DNA of 64,000 nucleotides from Halocynthiibacter namhaensis (GCF_000812685.1 NZ_JWIF01000065.1:30576-94575); one strand, 5' to 3'; shown: positions 46,057 through 55,384, counted from the stretch's first letter. Made by a program: numbers and translations. Notes: a model not told the origin generated them from the letters alone.

Positions 46057-47202
46057 TTAACCACGTTCCGCTAAAAGTTGACGCGCGACGATCATGCGCA
46101 TGATTTCATTGGTGCCTTCCAGGATTTCATGCACCCGTAAATCACGCACCAGTTTTTCAATTCCATAGTCCGAAAGATAGCCATATCCGCCATGCAATTG
46201 CAGGCAGCCATTGGCCACTTGCGACCCAGTTTCGGTCACGAAACGTTTCGCCATGGCACAGAATTTGGTGGCATCCGGTGCGCCTTGATCCAGTTTCCAG
46301 GCGGCTTGGCGCAGGAACACACGGGCGGCTTGAAGCTCGATTTCCATGTCAGCCAGACGAAATTGCAAGGCTTGAAATTGGTCGATAGATTTGCCAAAAG
46401 CCTGGCGTTCGCCCATATATTCAAGGGTTTTGGTCAAAGCCGTTTGCGCAGCCCCAAGTGAACAAGATGAGATATTCAAGCGCCCGCCATCTAGCCCAGC
46501 CATGGCATAGGAAAAGCCGCGGCCTTCTTCCCCCACAAGGTTTGTCGTGGGGATTTTGCAATCGTCAAACTGCACCTGACGGGTTTCTTGGGCATGCCAA
46601 CCCATCTTTCTTTCAAGCGCGCCAAAGCTGAGGCCTTCGGTGCCATTGTCGACAACCACGGTGGAAACACCTTTTGGCCCGTCACTGCCGGTGCGACACA
46701 TGACGACGTAAGCGTCCGCATAACCCGCTCCGGAAATGAAGGCTTTGGAACCATTCAGAACATATTCATTGCCCACCAAATCTGCGCGGGTTTTCAACGC
46801 GGCGGCGTCTGATCCTGATCCCGGTTCCGTCAGGGCATAAGCAAAGAATTTCTCCATGTTCACAGCAGGTTTAAGCCATGTATCGATCACATGTTGATTT
46901 GCGAATTTATCGAGCATCGCGGCGCACATATTGTGGATCGACAGCCAAGCCGCAACTGCGGGGCAGGCGGATGAAAGTGCTTCAAATACAAGGGTTGCGT
47001 CCAGACGTGTAAGGCCAGAACCACCATTTTTTTCCGACACATACAACCCGCCGAACCCAAGTTCCGCCATCTTGCCCCAGAGTTCTTTTGGCACGGTGCC
47101 GGCAGCTTCCCATTCCTGGGCAAATGGCGCGATATGTTCATCGGCAAAGCCCTTAGCCATATCGTAAATTAAGGTCTGTTCTTCGGTAAGCGCGAAATCC
47201 AT
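46057..47202 (-). CDS. Isobutyryl-CoA dehydrogenase (acyl-CoA dehydrogenase family)
   Basis: 381 residues, FAD-dependent. Conserved motifs: YALTEPGSGSDAAALKT and MGWHAQETRQVQFDDCKIP in the beta domain, GQRQAFGK-like ERQAFGKSIDQFQALQFRLADM, and LQLHGGYGYLSDY with the C-terminal VHEILEGTNEIMRMIVARQLL; the catalytic Glu is in ILEGTNEI. The operon context (HIBCH, MmsB) argues for isobutyryl-CoA as substrate. A GGGAGGAAA ribosome site precedes the ATG. It is the first gene of the valine operon. Confidence 0.92.
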   Translation of the reverse strand: MDFALTEEQTLIYDMAKGFADEHIAPFAQEWEAAGTVPKELWGKMAELGFGGLYVSEKNGGSGLTRLDATLVFEALSSACPAVAAWLSIHNMCAAMLDKFANQHVIDTWLKPAVNMEKFFAYALTEPGSGSDAAALKTRADLVGNEYVLNGSKAFISGAGYADAYVVMCRTGSDGPKGVSTVVVDNGTEGLSFGALERKMGWHAQETRQVQFDDCKIPTTNLVGEEGRGFSYAMAGLDGGRLNISSCSLGAAQTALTKTLEYMGERQAFGKSIDQFQALQFRLADMEIELQAARVFLRQAAWKLDQGAPDATKFCAMAKRFVTETGSQVANGCLQLHGGYGYLSDYGIEKLVRDLRVHEILEGTNEIMRMIVARQLLAERG

Positions 47203-47236
47203 GGTTTCCTCCCGTGGGGGTCAAGCAATCTAACTG

Positions 47237-47246
47237 AACACGTGTT
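47237..47246. promoter_or_regulatory. Palindrome upstream of the valine operon
   Basis: AACACGTGTT is a perfect 10-base palindrome 35 bases before the isobutyryl-CoA dehydrogenase start; a candidate site for a repressor of the operon. No regulator gene lies directly beside it. Confidence 0.3.
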
Positions 47247-47317
47247 TAATTAACGATTGTTACAGGAGTTTTGCAATGCCACCAGAGCGCAAAACCCGAC
47301 GTCACTTTTTGTTGTTT

Positions 47318-48451
47318 TTACAAGCCATCGTGGAAGGCTTCTGTCAGCCAGCTGACCACATCGCGCAGGGCCTCATCCTTGGGTTTTCCAGCCTTGATAG
47401 AGGTGTTGTACACATCGCGTTGACGATCAGATGCGGTGCCATGTGTGATGAAATCACGCGCATTTTCAATGTCTTGCAATGCGCCCAATGTTTCGGCGTC
47501 CTCTTGGATAAGCTCGATCATTTCATCAAGGAGTGTTTTGAAATCAATGATTTGGCCAGCACCAAAATCAATCAGCCCCTCAGACACGCCATAACGTTGC
47601 GCACGCCAGCGGTTCTCTGAAATCAGAAAATTATCATACATGCGCCAACGTTGATTGCTGCGCGCAAGACGCCAAAGCATCCGCGTCAGGCATTGGGTGA
47701 GGGCGGCAAGGGAAAGCGTGCCGTTGATCGAGGGGGAAACGTCACAAATGCGGCTTTCGATTGTGGGGTATTTCGCGCTTGGGCGCAGATCCCACCAAAT
47801 TTTTGAGCTGTCCTCAATCACGCCGGTGTCTATCAAGGTTTCAACGGAACGTTCATATTCGCCCCAGCTGGCCAATTGCGGTGGCAGACCGGTGCGCGGC
47901 AGGTTGTCAAATACGGTCAAACGATAGGAATTCATGCCCGTATCACGACCTTGCCAGAAAGGGGATGACCCCGACATGGCCAGCAGATGTGGCAGGAAAT
48001 AGGTCAGCTGATTGACCAGATCAATACGTTGATTGGGCGCGGGAATGCCCACATGCACATGCATGCCTGAGATTAACATGCGGTAACCAACACCCGCCAG
48101 ATCACGTTTCAGAACTTGGTATCGTTCACGATCTGTGTGGGTTTGATCTTTCCAATCTGAAAACGGATGGCAGGACGCGGCGATGGGCGCGAGGTTATAG
48201 TCGCTCGCGACCCGAGCGACACAGCTGCGCAGACGTTTGAGATCTTCTCGCGCGGCGGGTGTTGAGGCACAGACTTTGGTGCCGATCTCAATCTGACAGG
48301 CGAGGAATTCGGGGCTGGCCTGACCATCAAGTTCCGATACGCAACGGGCCATGAAATCATCTGGGGCAGGGGCAAGCGCAAGACTGTCCTTGTCCACAAG
48401 AAGATATTCTTCTTCAATACCGATTGTGAAATCCGGTTCCTGATATGCCAT
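47318..48451 (-). CDS. YbdK-type carboxylate-amine ligase (GCS2 family)
   Basis: 377 residues from an ATG at 48451 (AAGGGG upstream). The N-terminal [17 protein letters not shown] and the [14 protein letters not shown] segment carry the glutamate-cysteine-ligase-like ATP and metal residues; the C-terminal half has [11 protein letters not shown] and RWRAQRYGV. YbdK proteins have weak glutamate-cysteine ligase activity in vitro, and their true role is unsettled. It lies between the valine operon and mmsA but is probably a separate unit. Confidence 0.9.
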   Translation of the reverse strand: MAYQEPDFTIGIEEEYLLVDKDSLALAPAPDDFMARCVSELDGQASPEFLACQIEIGTKVCASTPAAREDLKRLRSCVARVASDYNLAPIAASCHPFSDWKDQTHTDRERYQVLKRDLAGVGYRMLISGMHVHVGIPAPNQRIDLVNQLTYFLPHLLAMSGSSPFWQGRDTGMNSYRLTVFDNLPRTGLPPQLASWGEYERSVETLIDTGVIEDSSKIWWDLRPSAKYPTIESRICDVSPSINGTLSLAALTQCLTRMLWRLARSNQRWRMYDNFLISENRWRAQRYGVSEGLIDFGAGQIIDFKTLLDEMIELIQEDAETLGALQDIENARDFITHGTASDRQRDVYNTSIKAGKPKDEALRDVVSWLTEAFHDGL

Positions 48452-48508
48452 ATATTTACCCCTTACTGTTTTATGGATTTGAGCATGAGGACGCGGGAAG
48501 TTCAAGAG

Positions 48509-48567
48509 AGGGGGCGCTGCCCCCATCCCTGCGGGATTCCCCCGGAGTATTTAGAGCAAGATGAAAA
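48509..48567. repeat. Palindromic intergenic element
   Basis: GGGGGC-GCT-GCCCCC is followed by ATCCC-TGC-GGGAT and then CCCCCGGAGTATTT and AGAGCAAGATGAAAA. Double hairpins ending in CCCGGAGTATTT with an AAGATGAA-like tail recur between genes in Rhodobacterales, to my recollection. It separates the YbdK-type gene from mmsA. Confidence 0.6.
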
Positions 48568-48601
48568 GCAAAACGCGCCAGTCAGGGAACGGTAAGCGCA
48601 T

Positions 48602-48632
48602 GAAAAAGGGCGGCACATTGCTGCACCGCCCG
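48602..48632 (-). terminator. Intrinsic terminator of mmsA
   Basis: On the minus strand GGGCGG (with GTGCA extension) pairs with CCGCCC, then TTTTT. It lies 24 bases after the mmsA stop. Confidence 0.8.
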
Positions 48633-48655
48633 ATTTATCTTTTCAAAATATGGGT

Positions 48656-50155
48656 TTAGTCCATCGCTTTGAAGTTGAACTCGCCGCCTTCTTTGATGCC
48701 TGATGGCCAGCGTGAGGTCACTGTTTTGGTGCGGGTGTAGAACTTGAAGCTGTCCGGGCCGTGCTGGTTCAAGTCGCCAAACATGGATTTTTTCCAGCCG
48801 CCAAAGGTGTGGTACGCCAGCGGCACTGGGATCGGCACGTTGATGCCGACCATGCCGATGTTGATGCGGTGCGCAAAGTCACGCGCGGTGTCGCCATCGC
48901 GGGTGTAGATCGCGCAACCGTTGCCATATTCGTGATCCATCGCGAGGCCGATAGCTTCTTCATAGTCATTGGCACGTACAACAGACAGAACGGGCCCGAA
49001 GATTTCTTGGGTGTAGATGTCCATGTCTTTGGTCACGTGATCAAACAGATGCGGACCGACGAAGAAACCGTTCTCATAACCTTGCAGTTTGAAGTCGCGG
49101 TTATCGACAACCAATTCAGCGCCTTGCTCAACACCGGTCTCGATCAGGCCAAGGATACGCTTTTTCGCATCGGCCGTAACAACTGGGCCGTAATCGACAT
49201 CGTTGCCGTCAGTATAAGGCGCAACGCGCAGCTTTTCGACGCGTGGAACAAGCGCTTCGATCAGTTTGTCAGCGGTTTCTTTGCCAACTGGAACAGCAAC
49301 AGAAATCGCCATGCAACGTTCGCCGGCCGCGCCAAAACCAGCACCGATCAACGCGTCAGCCGCTTGATCAATGTCTGCGTCTGGCATGATGATCATGTGG
49401 TTTTTCGCACCACCGAAACATTGCGCACGTTTGCCGTTGGCCGTTGCACGCGAATAGATGTATTGCGCGATCGGGGTGGAGCCCACGAAGGAAACACCTT
49501 GGATGGTGTCGTTATCAAGCAGCGCGTCAACAGCTTCTTTGTCGCCATTTACAACTTGGAAACAACCCGCGGGCAGGCCTGCTTCGATGAACAATTCGGC
49601 CAGCATCATTGGAACAGATGGGTCGCGCTCAGATGGTTTCAAAACCACAGCGTTCCCACAAGCCAGAGCCGGGCCAACGTGCCAAAGTGGCATCATCGCA
49701 GGGAAGTTGAACGGCATGATAGAAGCAACAACGCCGAGGGGCTGACGCATGGAATACATGTCAATGCCAGGGCCTGCGCCGTCGGTGTAATCACCTTTCA
49801 GCATTTCAGGGGCGCCGATGCAATATTCGATCACTTCCAGGCCACGCTGTAGGTCGCCCTTGGCGTCTGGAATGGTTTTGCCGTGTTCACGGGACAGGGC
49901 TTCGGCCAATTTGTCCATGTCGCGGTTCATCAGGCCAACCATTGCCATCATGACGCGTGCGCGTTTTTGTGGGTTTGTAGCGCCCCAAACTGGCTGAGCA
50001 GCAGCAGCTTTTGCAACGAAATCATTGACTTCTGCGGTGGTCGCGGTTGCCAGTTTGGCTTGAACTTCGCCAGTTGCCGGGTTGAAAATGTCGCTGGTGC
50101 GGCCGGATGTGCCTGCAACTTCTGCGCCGTTGATGAAATGACCGATGTTTTGCAT
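48656..50155 (-). CDS. mmsA: Methylmalonate-semialdehyde dehydrogenase (CoA-acylating)
   Basis: 499 residues from the ATG at 50155 (GGGAGAG upstream). It converts methylmalonate semialdehyde, NAD+ and CoA to propionyl-CoA, CO2 and NADH; also used for inositol-derived malonate semialdehyde. Motifs: FNFPAMMPLWHVGPALACGNAVVLKPSE for NAD, GSTPIAQYIYSRA, and the catalytic Cys in GFGAAGERCMAISVAV (about 284). It is divergent from a LysR-type gene and separate from the main valine operon. Confidence 0.96.
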   Translation of the reverse strand: MQNIGHFINGAEVAGTSGRTSDIFNPATGEVQAKLATATTAEVNDFVAKAAAAQPVWGATNPQKRARVMMAMVGLMNRDMDKLAEALSREHGKTIPDAKGDLQRGLEVIEYCIGAPEMLKGDYTDGAGPGIDMYSMRQPLGVVASIMPFNFPAMMPLWHVGPALACGNAVVLKPSERDPSVPMMLAELFIEAGLPAGCFQVVNGDKEAVDALLDNDTIQGVSFVGSTPIAQYIYSRATANGKRAQCFGGAKNHMIIMPDADIDQAADALIGAGFGAAGERCMAISVAVPVGKETADKLIEALVPRVEKLRVAPYTDGNDVDYGPVVTADAKKRILGLIETGVEQGAELVVDNRDFKLQGYENGFFVGPHLFDHVTKDMDIYTQEIFGPVLSVVRANDYEEAIGLAMDHEYGNGCAIYTRDGDTARDFAHRINIGMVGINVPIPVPLAYHTFGGWKKSMFGDLNQHGPDSFKFYTRTKTVTSRWPSGIKEGGEFNFKAMD

Positions 50156-50207
50156 CAATACTCTCCCTTTGAGGTTTTCACGTTGGGGGCAGGTTACACT
50201 TGCAATT

Positions 50208-50226
50208 TTACATGGAAAAGCCGTAA
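50208..50226 (+). promoter_or_regulatory. Candidate LysR-type binding dyad between mmsA and its divergent regulator
   Basis: TTAC-N11-GTAA (50208-50226) fits the dyad spacing of LysR-type sites and lies in the 120-base divergent intergenic region, 53 bases from the mmsA start. Confidence 0.4.
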
Positions 50227-50275
50227 TTTCACAAAGAGGTTTTGCAAAAACGCAAGGGTGAACTGAGGGTGAAAC

Positions 50276-51169
50276 ATGAACTGGGATGACACGCGGGTGT
50301 TTTTGGCAGTGGCACGTGAGGAAAGTATTTCGCGTGCGGGCAAGGGGTTGAAAATGGACCCAGCGACAGTTGCACGTCGGATCACGCGGCTTGAAGATGC
50401 CTTGGGCGCGCCGTTGTTTTTGAAGTCGCCCCAGGGCTATGCGTTAACGGATGAGGGCGAACGTCTGTTGGCCCATGCGACGCGTGCAGAACAAGCGTTG
50501 CATCTGGGCGAGGAGGAATTGCGGGGGCAATCTGGGTTGCTGACGGGGACAATTCGCCTTGGCGCGCCGGATGGGTCGGCGAACTATTTACTGCCCCAAG
50601 TCTGTGCCAAGATTTGTGACGAAAACCCCGGACTTGAGGTCGAGATCGTAGCCCTGCCGCGCGTGTTTAACCTGTCCAAACGCGAAGCAGATATGGCAGT
50701 GACCGTGTCGCCGCCAAACACCGGGCGCTTATTGGTGCAAAAGCTATCTGATTATCATTTGCATTTGGCTGCCGCGGAAACATACCTTGGACAACATGAT
50801 GAAATCACGCAGCTTTCTGACCTTAAGGACCATCGTTTGATTGGATATATCCCGGATATGATCTTTGATAAGGAGTTGGATTACCTGTCTGACATGCAAG
50901 CAGAGAAGGTGCATTTGTCGTCTAATTCCTTCTCAGTTCAGTTTAACTTTATGCGCCAAGGGGCAGGGGTTGCGGTGGTGCATGATTTTGCGATCCCCGC
51001 GTCTGACGTGCCCATTCGGCGCATATTAATGGATCAACTGTCCCTGACCCGAAGTTTTTATCTTGTGCGTCATGCGGATGAACGGCGCGTGGAACGTTTG
51101 AACCGTTTTTCAACCGCTTTGGCACGCGAAATTCGACGTGAGGTCGCCCGTCTTGAGGCGCTTTGTTAA
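50276..51169 (+). CDS. LysR-family transcriptional regulator
   Basis: 297 residues. The N-terminal winged helix-turn-helix (about 1-60) has WDDTRVFLAVAREESISRAGKGLKMDPATVARRITRLEDALG. The ligand domain (about 90-290) has the usual two-lobe sequence with GTIRLGAPDGSANYLLPQV. Divergence from mmsA suggests it controls mmsA, possibly sensing a valine or inositol intermediate. It starts with an ATG after GAGGGTG. Confidence 0.9.
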   Translation: MNWDDTRVFLAVAREESISRAGKGLKMDPATVARRITRLEDALGAPLFLKSPQGYALTDEGERLLAHATRAEQALHLGEEELRGQSGLLTGTIRLGAPDGSANYLLPQVCAKICDENPGLEVEIVALPRVFNLSKREADMAVTVSPPNTGRLLVQKLSDYHLHLAAAETYLGQHDEITQLSDLKDHRLIGYIPDMIFDKELDYLSDMQAEKVHLSSNSFSVQFNFMRQGAGVAVVHDFAIPASDVPIRRILMDQLSLTRSFYLVRHADERRVERLNRFSTALAREIRREVARLEALC

Positions 51170-51248
51170 CGGATAGGTCCGCGTCAGGCTTGACAGTAGG
51201 GGCAAGCGAGGCCACGCTGAAGATGTATTTATTCCTGAGGAGGCCCGT

Positions 51249-51683
51249 ATGCTTGTACAACAAATCCTGAAAAGTAAATCCGCAGAAGGTGTTATGATGC
51301 TGAAGCCCGGGGCAAGTGTTTCGGACGCAGCGGCAATACTGTCGGAACGTCGGATCGGGACGGTTGTGATCTCAGCAGATGGTAACACAGCCGATGGCAT
51401 TTTGTCGGAACGCGACATTGTGCGCGAACTTGGCAAACGCGGCCCTGCCTGTATGGCGGATACGGTTGATGATTTGATGACCAAGAAGCTGGTCACCTGC
51501 GCGCCCGAAGACAACACAGATGCAGTTTTGGCAAAAATGACCGAAGGCCGTTTTCGCCACATGCCAGTGATTGATAAGGGGCGCATGGTCGGCCTGATCT
51601 CACTTGGTGATGTGGTTAAGGCCCAATTGTCTGAATTGGCGATGGAAAAAGAAGCGCTTCAAGGCATGATTATGGGGCATTAA
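51249..51683 (+). CDS. CBS-domain protein
   Basis: 144 residues made of two CBS motifs: about 10-65 (SVSDAAAILSERRIGTVVISADG) and 75-130 (TDAVLAKMTEGRFRHMPVIDKGRMVGLISLGDVVKA). Such stand-alone CBS pairs bind adenine nucleotides and modulate partner proteins; none is named here. An AGGAGG ribosome site precedes the ATG. It lies between the LysR gene and coaD. Confidence 0.9.
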   Translation: MLVQQILKSKSAEGVMMLKPGASVSDAAAILSERRIGTVVISADGNTADGILSERDIVRELGKRGPACMADTVDDLMTKKLVTCAPEDNTDAVLAKMTEGRFRHMPVIDKGRMVGLISLGDVVKAQLSELAMEKEALQGMIMGH

Positions 51684-51821
51684 CTCTGAAATTCTGGAAC
51701 GAAAGGCTCAGGCCGGGGTGCGATGCCTTGGTGATCGCTGCGTCATTCTGCGCCGCAGAAAGATCTTGCAATTTGAGGCGCAATATTGTTGCGTGCGCAT
51801 AGTGAACAAGAGGAATACCGC

Positions 51822-52319
51822 ATGCGCATTGGCCTTTACCCAGGTACGTTTGATCCCGTAACCCACGGACATCTCGACATTATTCGCCGCGGTGCGCAGC
51901 TTGTCGACCGGCTTGTCATTGGCGTTGCGATCAACCGGGATAAGGGGCCCATGTTCACTTTGGAAGAACGGGTTGCGATGATTGAGGCGGAATGTGCGGT
52001 GCTTTCCAAAGAAACCGGCACTGAAATTATTGCCCATCCATTTGAGAACCTTCTGATCCATTGTGCCCGCGACGTAGGGGCCCAAGTTATCCTGCGCGGG
52101 TTACGTGCGGTTGCAGATTTTGAGTATGAATATCAGATGGTTGGTATGAATCGCTCGCTTGATTCGTCCGTCGAAACCGTCTTTTTGATGGCAGACGCGA
52201 AGCACCAAGCAATTGCGTCAAAATTGGTGAAAGAAATTGCACGTCTTGATGGGGATGTGGCGAAGTTCGTGCCTCCGGCCGTCAAATCAGCGCTCTACCA
52301 AAAATTAGGAAGAACCTAA
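51822..52319 (+). CDS. coaD: Phosphopantetheine adenylyltransferase
   Basis: 165 residues from the ATG at 51822 (AGAGGAA upstream); an upstream in-frame start adds 12 non-family residues. It makes dephospho-CoA from 4'-phosphopantetheine and ATP. The nucleotidyltransferase motif is YPGTFDPVTHGHLDII with the HxGH His, followed by VILRGLRAVADFEYEYQM and the SSKLVKEI-like AIASKLVKEIARLDGDV. An imperfect terminator follows. Confidence 0.97.
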   Translation: MRIGLYPGTFDPVTHGHLDIIRRGAQLVDRLVIGVAINRDKGPMFTLEERVAMIEAECAVLSKETGTEIIAHPFENLLIHCARDVGAQVILRGLRAVADFEYEYQMVGMNRSLDSSVETVFLMADAKHQAIASKLVKEIARLDGDVAKFVPPAVKSALYQKLGRT

Positions 52320-52332
52320 AACTACGTTTAGG
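52315..52332 (+). terminator. Weak hairpin after coaD
   Basis: CCTAAA-ACTACG-TTTAGG overlaps the coaD stop; only six pairs, with a T-rich stretch 20 bases further on. Confidence 0.35.
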
Positions 52333-52383
52333 ATTGTGTTGTTCGGGCTATTTTTTCGGCGTGGACGGATCAAAAAATGCGCT

Positions 52384-53421
52384 TTACGCGTTTAATCCCT
52401 GAGTGTTTTTAGATGTGCTCGGGTGCAGTATTTCGGCGTTTGGGATCTTGCGTGCCGGAATGGGCATATATCCTAGGGTGCGAATTTCGGGAAACAGGGT
52501 CACGATTTCATTGTATGAGTCATCAGACAGGGCACGCAGCGCTTTCATCCCTGTTTGCATGCTTTCGGACGCGATTCCATTCGCGAATACAATTTGATGT
52601 TCATCGAATAGAAAGTGGAAATATTCGACCGCTGTGATCGTTTCATCCACAAAAATACCCGGATGTGCCGTAAGTGTTTTTGCGGAAATAAGCACTTCGC
52701 TCTCGTCAGAGCTTGTCCCAACCTTTGCGGGGGAAACCAAAAGCCTATGTTGCTGAGAGATGATGAGATCTTTGCTAGGAATGTTTGCGCCTAAAGCGCC
52801 TGCAAGAATACGAACTGGCGCAAGTTCGGGAGATGCCTTTAGATCTCTGTCAGACAGAGTATTTGACCCGATCCAAGCGATAGGCTGAAAGCCGTTATCG
52901 ATGGTTTGAACCATGTCGCCCAATTTCAGGTCCTTGACTTTGGTGCTTCCAGTAAGGGTGAAAACTTCGGCGTCACCAGCAAAACAGTTAACGGAGTTCC
53001 CCTTTGGGTTGTCTGTCCACCAAACAGGACGGTAGCGGCCCTCATTTATCGTGATATCACCCAGCTTTAGGGTGTCTTCGAAAGCTTGAACATCTTCGGG
53101 CGTGTCGAATTTGGCTAGGATGAACTGTTGATCTTCGTCATCTTCGACGATGGCATAGTTCATCTTGGATGAAACAGGGGCAGGGGTCTCATTCACTGTC
53201 AGAGAGTCTGCGATAATCGCTTCGAACCCATCTGGGTTGAATACGCTGCTATAGCAGGCCTGAATGCCGGCTTTGGTAACCAAGACTTTGTTGGGGGTGG
53301 TGGTATTTTCACAATTTATAGCGTCCGTGACAGCGACGCATTCTATCGTGGCGTTGGCAGACACAATAGTGCTTCCGCCAGATCGCGACAATATCTTAAC
53401 TATGAAACTCGTTGCGATCAT
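52384..53421 (-). CDS. Hint-domain protein
   Basis: 345 residues. The first about 145 residues are not recognised. The Hint (hedgehog/intein) domain begins at CFAGDAEVFTLTGSTKVKDLKLGD (about 150-173), with GFQPIAWIGS and later DEHQIVFANGIASESM, the Hint_2 form common in Roseobacter proteins. Here the domain sits in the C-terminal half, and no downstream extein-like region remains, so splicing is unlikely; self-cleavage at the Cys is possible. The N-terminus has no obvious signal peptide. The 289 bases upstream hold no other gene. Confidence 0.8.
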   Translation of the reverse strand: MIATSFIVKILSRSGGSTIVSANATIECVAVTDAINCENTTTPNKVLVTKAGIQACYSSVFNPDGFEAIIADSLTVNETPAPVSSKMNYAIVEDDEDQQFILAKFDTPEDVQAFEDTLKLGDITINEGRYRPVWWTDNPKGNSVNCFAGDAEVFTLTGSTKVKDLKLGDMVQTIDNGFQPIAWIGSNTLSDRDLKASPELAPVRILAGALGANIPSKDLIISQQHRLLVSPAKVGTSSDESEVLISAKTLTAHPGIFVDETITAVEYFHFLFDEHQIVFANGIASESMQTGMKALRALSDDSYNEIVTLFPEIRTLGYMPIPARKIPNAEILHPSTSKNTQGLNA

Positions 53422-53710
53422 GCAACAACCCTTTCAGAGACTAATTACGCTAACATTTAGTAAATTTCGGGTCGAATAAATTGCTCTTATATTGGTCTAG
53501 CTACAGGTGAATATTTGGTCAACGCAATTGAGCGTGATCGCGCTGCCAACCTCTTAGGTGTTGTTTTTTCGGGACGGATTTTTCGGAGAACTATATTTTG
53601 AACGGTATTCACTCCATCTTGAGATTACTAATCTTTCATAAACTGCTCTTTGGGTTGATTTTTTGACATGGCCGTTCTTGTGACACATCGATTGTCAATT
53701 TTTGCAGAAA

Positions 53711-54259
53711 CTAGTCTGCGCGACTCAGGCGGTCGCCGATTGAAACAGTGCCTTTTGTAAGGATCCGGCAAAACATACCTCGAGGACGACGGGACATGGT
53801 CTCTGGCGCGCGCACAAATTTGAAAGCGTCTTCACCATAACGGACTTTCCATTTTGTGCAGCCGTCGTTGTAGGTCTCGGACACCTCAAGCAAAACAGAT
53901 CCCGCGCGCAGTCGCGTACCTGCAGGCAAGTGGGCGCTGTCGAAATCCATGTCGACAACCATCGTGTCACCTGGATAAGGGGCGTCATCGTCAGGGCCAC
54001 CCCAGACACAATCCAGCAGTCGTTTACCAATCACCGCAACTTGGATTTGTGGATCAGGCGTTCCATCAGGGCTCTTTAGCCAGCCATCGGTTCTCCAGCG
54101 ATCTTGCTCGACGCCGGTTTCAGGGCAAAACTGCAAAGATTGCGGATAGACACGCGCCCCAAAACCAGGGCGCGTGCAAAGCACGCTGATCTTTCCATTG
54201 TCACGTGGGGCAGAGTGAATATCTGCATGCAACAGGGTTTTGAAATCTGGTGTTGCCAT
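53711..54259 (-). CDS. MOSC-domain protein
   Basis: 182 residues. MOSC domains handle sulfur from molybdenum-cofactor sulfurases. Visible: DRWRTDGWLKSPDGTPDPQIQVAVIGKRLLDCVWG and the conserved-Cys segment NDGCTKWKVRYG, then GMFCRILTKGTVSIGDRL, in the usual order. It starts 12 bases after the upstream GAPDH gene, so it is probably co-transcribed with it, an association without obvious metabolic logic. Confidence 0.87.
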   Translation of the reverse strand: MATPDFKTLLHADIHSAPRDNGKISVLCTRPGFGARVYPQSLQFCPETGVEQDRWRTDGWLKSPDGTPDPQIQVAVIGKRLLDCVWGGPDDDAPYPGDTMVVDMDFDSAHLPAGTRLRAGSVLLEVSETYNDGCTKWKVRYGEDAFKFVRAPETMSRRPRGMFCRILTKGTVSIGDRLSRAD

Positions 54260-54271
54260 ATACGCCTCGCG

Positions 54272-55276
54272 CTAGCCAAGTTTCCCCATCAACGCAGCAG
54301 TATCTGCCATGCGATTAGAAAACCCCCATTCGTTGTCATACCATGTCAGGATGCGCAGCAAGTTTCCACCAACAACTTTGGTTTCATCCAGTTGAAAAAT
54401 CGATGAATGTGGGTCGTGGTTGAAATCAGACGAAACCAACGGTTTGTCAGTCGCACCGAGGATCCCTTTCATGGGGCCATTTGCAGCAGCCAAGATCGCC
54501 GCGTTGATTTCTGCTGGGGTGGTGTCGCGGGCACAATCAACTGTCAAATCGACACAAGATACATTCGGCGTTGGCACGCGGATCGCCACACCATCTAGCT
54601 TACCCTCAAGTTCTGGCAGGATCTTGGTCGCGGCGATCGCAGCGCCAGTTGAGGTTGGGATCATCGACAGGGCCGCAGCACGTGCGCGCCGTGGATCTTT
54701 TTTGTGCAATCGATCAAGCGTGGGTTGGTCGCCTGTGTAGCTGTGCACCGTGGTCATAAAGGCCTTGTTTATACCAACGGCGTCATTGATGACCTTGGCA
54801 ACTGGGGCCAAGCAGTTGGTGGTGCAAGACGCATTTGATACAATAAGATCAGAGGCTTGCAGCGTGTCGTGGTTCACACCGTAAACCACCATCCGGTCGG
54901 CATCCGACGCGGGAGCCGATATAAGCACTTTGGATGCACCATTGCCCAGATGAACCGAAGCCAACTCATGCGTTTTGAATATGCCCGTGCATTCCATCAC
55001 CACGTCCACATCGGCCCAGGGCAGATCATCGGGGTTGCGTAGCGCGGTGACTTTAATTGGACCACGACCGGCGTCGATCGTGTCGCCCTTGACGATAATC
55101 TCGTTGGGAAAGCGGCCATGCACTGAATCATATTCCAGAAGCAGGGCGTTCATCGCAACATCGCCAAGGTCGTTGATCGCGATCACTTCGAGGTCGGTGC
55201 GGCCTGATTCAATGATCGATCGCAGAACAAGGCGGCCAATGCGGCCAAATCCGTTAATTGCTACTTTTACAGCCAT
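54272..55276 (-). CDS. gap: Glyceraldehyde-3-phosphate dehydrogenase, NAD-type
   Basis: 334 residues. It oxidises glyceraldehyde 3-phosphate to 1,3-bisphosphoglycerate. The catalytic Cys is in VSNASCTTNCLAPV (about 152), with HSYTGDQPTLD and DNEWGFSNRM. The cofactor loop reads AINDLGD, with the Asp that favours NAD+. A GAGGTGA ribosome site precedes the ATG. A LacI-type palindrome lies 34 bases upstream. A second, clearly different copy sits at 55699-56697. Confidence 0.96.
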   Translation of the reverse strand: MAVKVAINGFGRIGRLVLRSIIESGRTDLEVIAINDLGDVAMNALLLEYDSVHGRFPNEIIVKGDTIDAGRGPIKVTALRNPDDLPWADVDVVMECTGIFKTHELASVHLGNGASKVLISAPASDADRMVVYGVNHDTLQASDLIVSNASCTTNCLAPVAKVINDAVGINKAFMTTVHSYTGDQPTLDRLHKKDPRRARAAALSMIPTSTGAAIAATKILPELEGKLDGVAIRVPTPNVSCVDLTVDCARDTTPAEINAAILAAANGPMKGILGATDKPLVSSDFNHDPHSSIFQLDETKVVGGNLLRILTWYDNEWGFSNRMADTAALMGKLG

Positions 55277-55309
55277 GATTGCGTCACCTCGTGCGAATAT
55301 ATGTCATAA

Positions 55310-55323
55310 TGTTATCGCTAACA
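55310..55323. promoter_or_regulatory. LacI-type palindrome before the first gap gene
   Basis: TGTTATCGCTAACA is a near-perfect 14-base palindrome with central CG (one mismatched pair). It resembles sites of LacI-family carbon regulators of alphaproteobacteria such as CceR. It lies 34 bases before the gap start. Confidence 0.55.
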
Positions 55324-55384
55324 TGTGGGTTTCTTGGCTTAAGTCAACCATTAAACGTGGGGTAAACTACAACACGAAGACCAC

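Noticed and set aside
48761..49852. 363-codon antisense frame over mmsA
   Set aside because: Shadow of mmsA; no independent promoter or homology.
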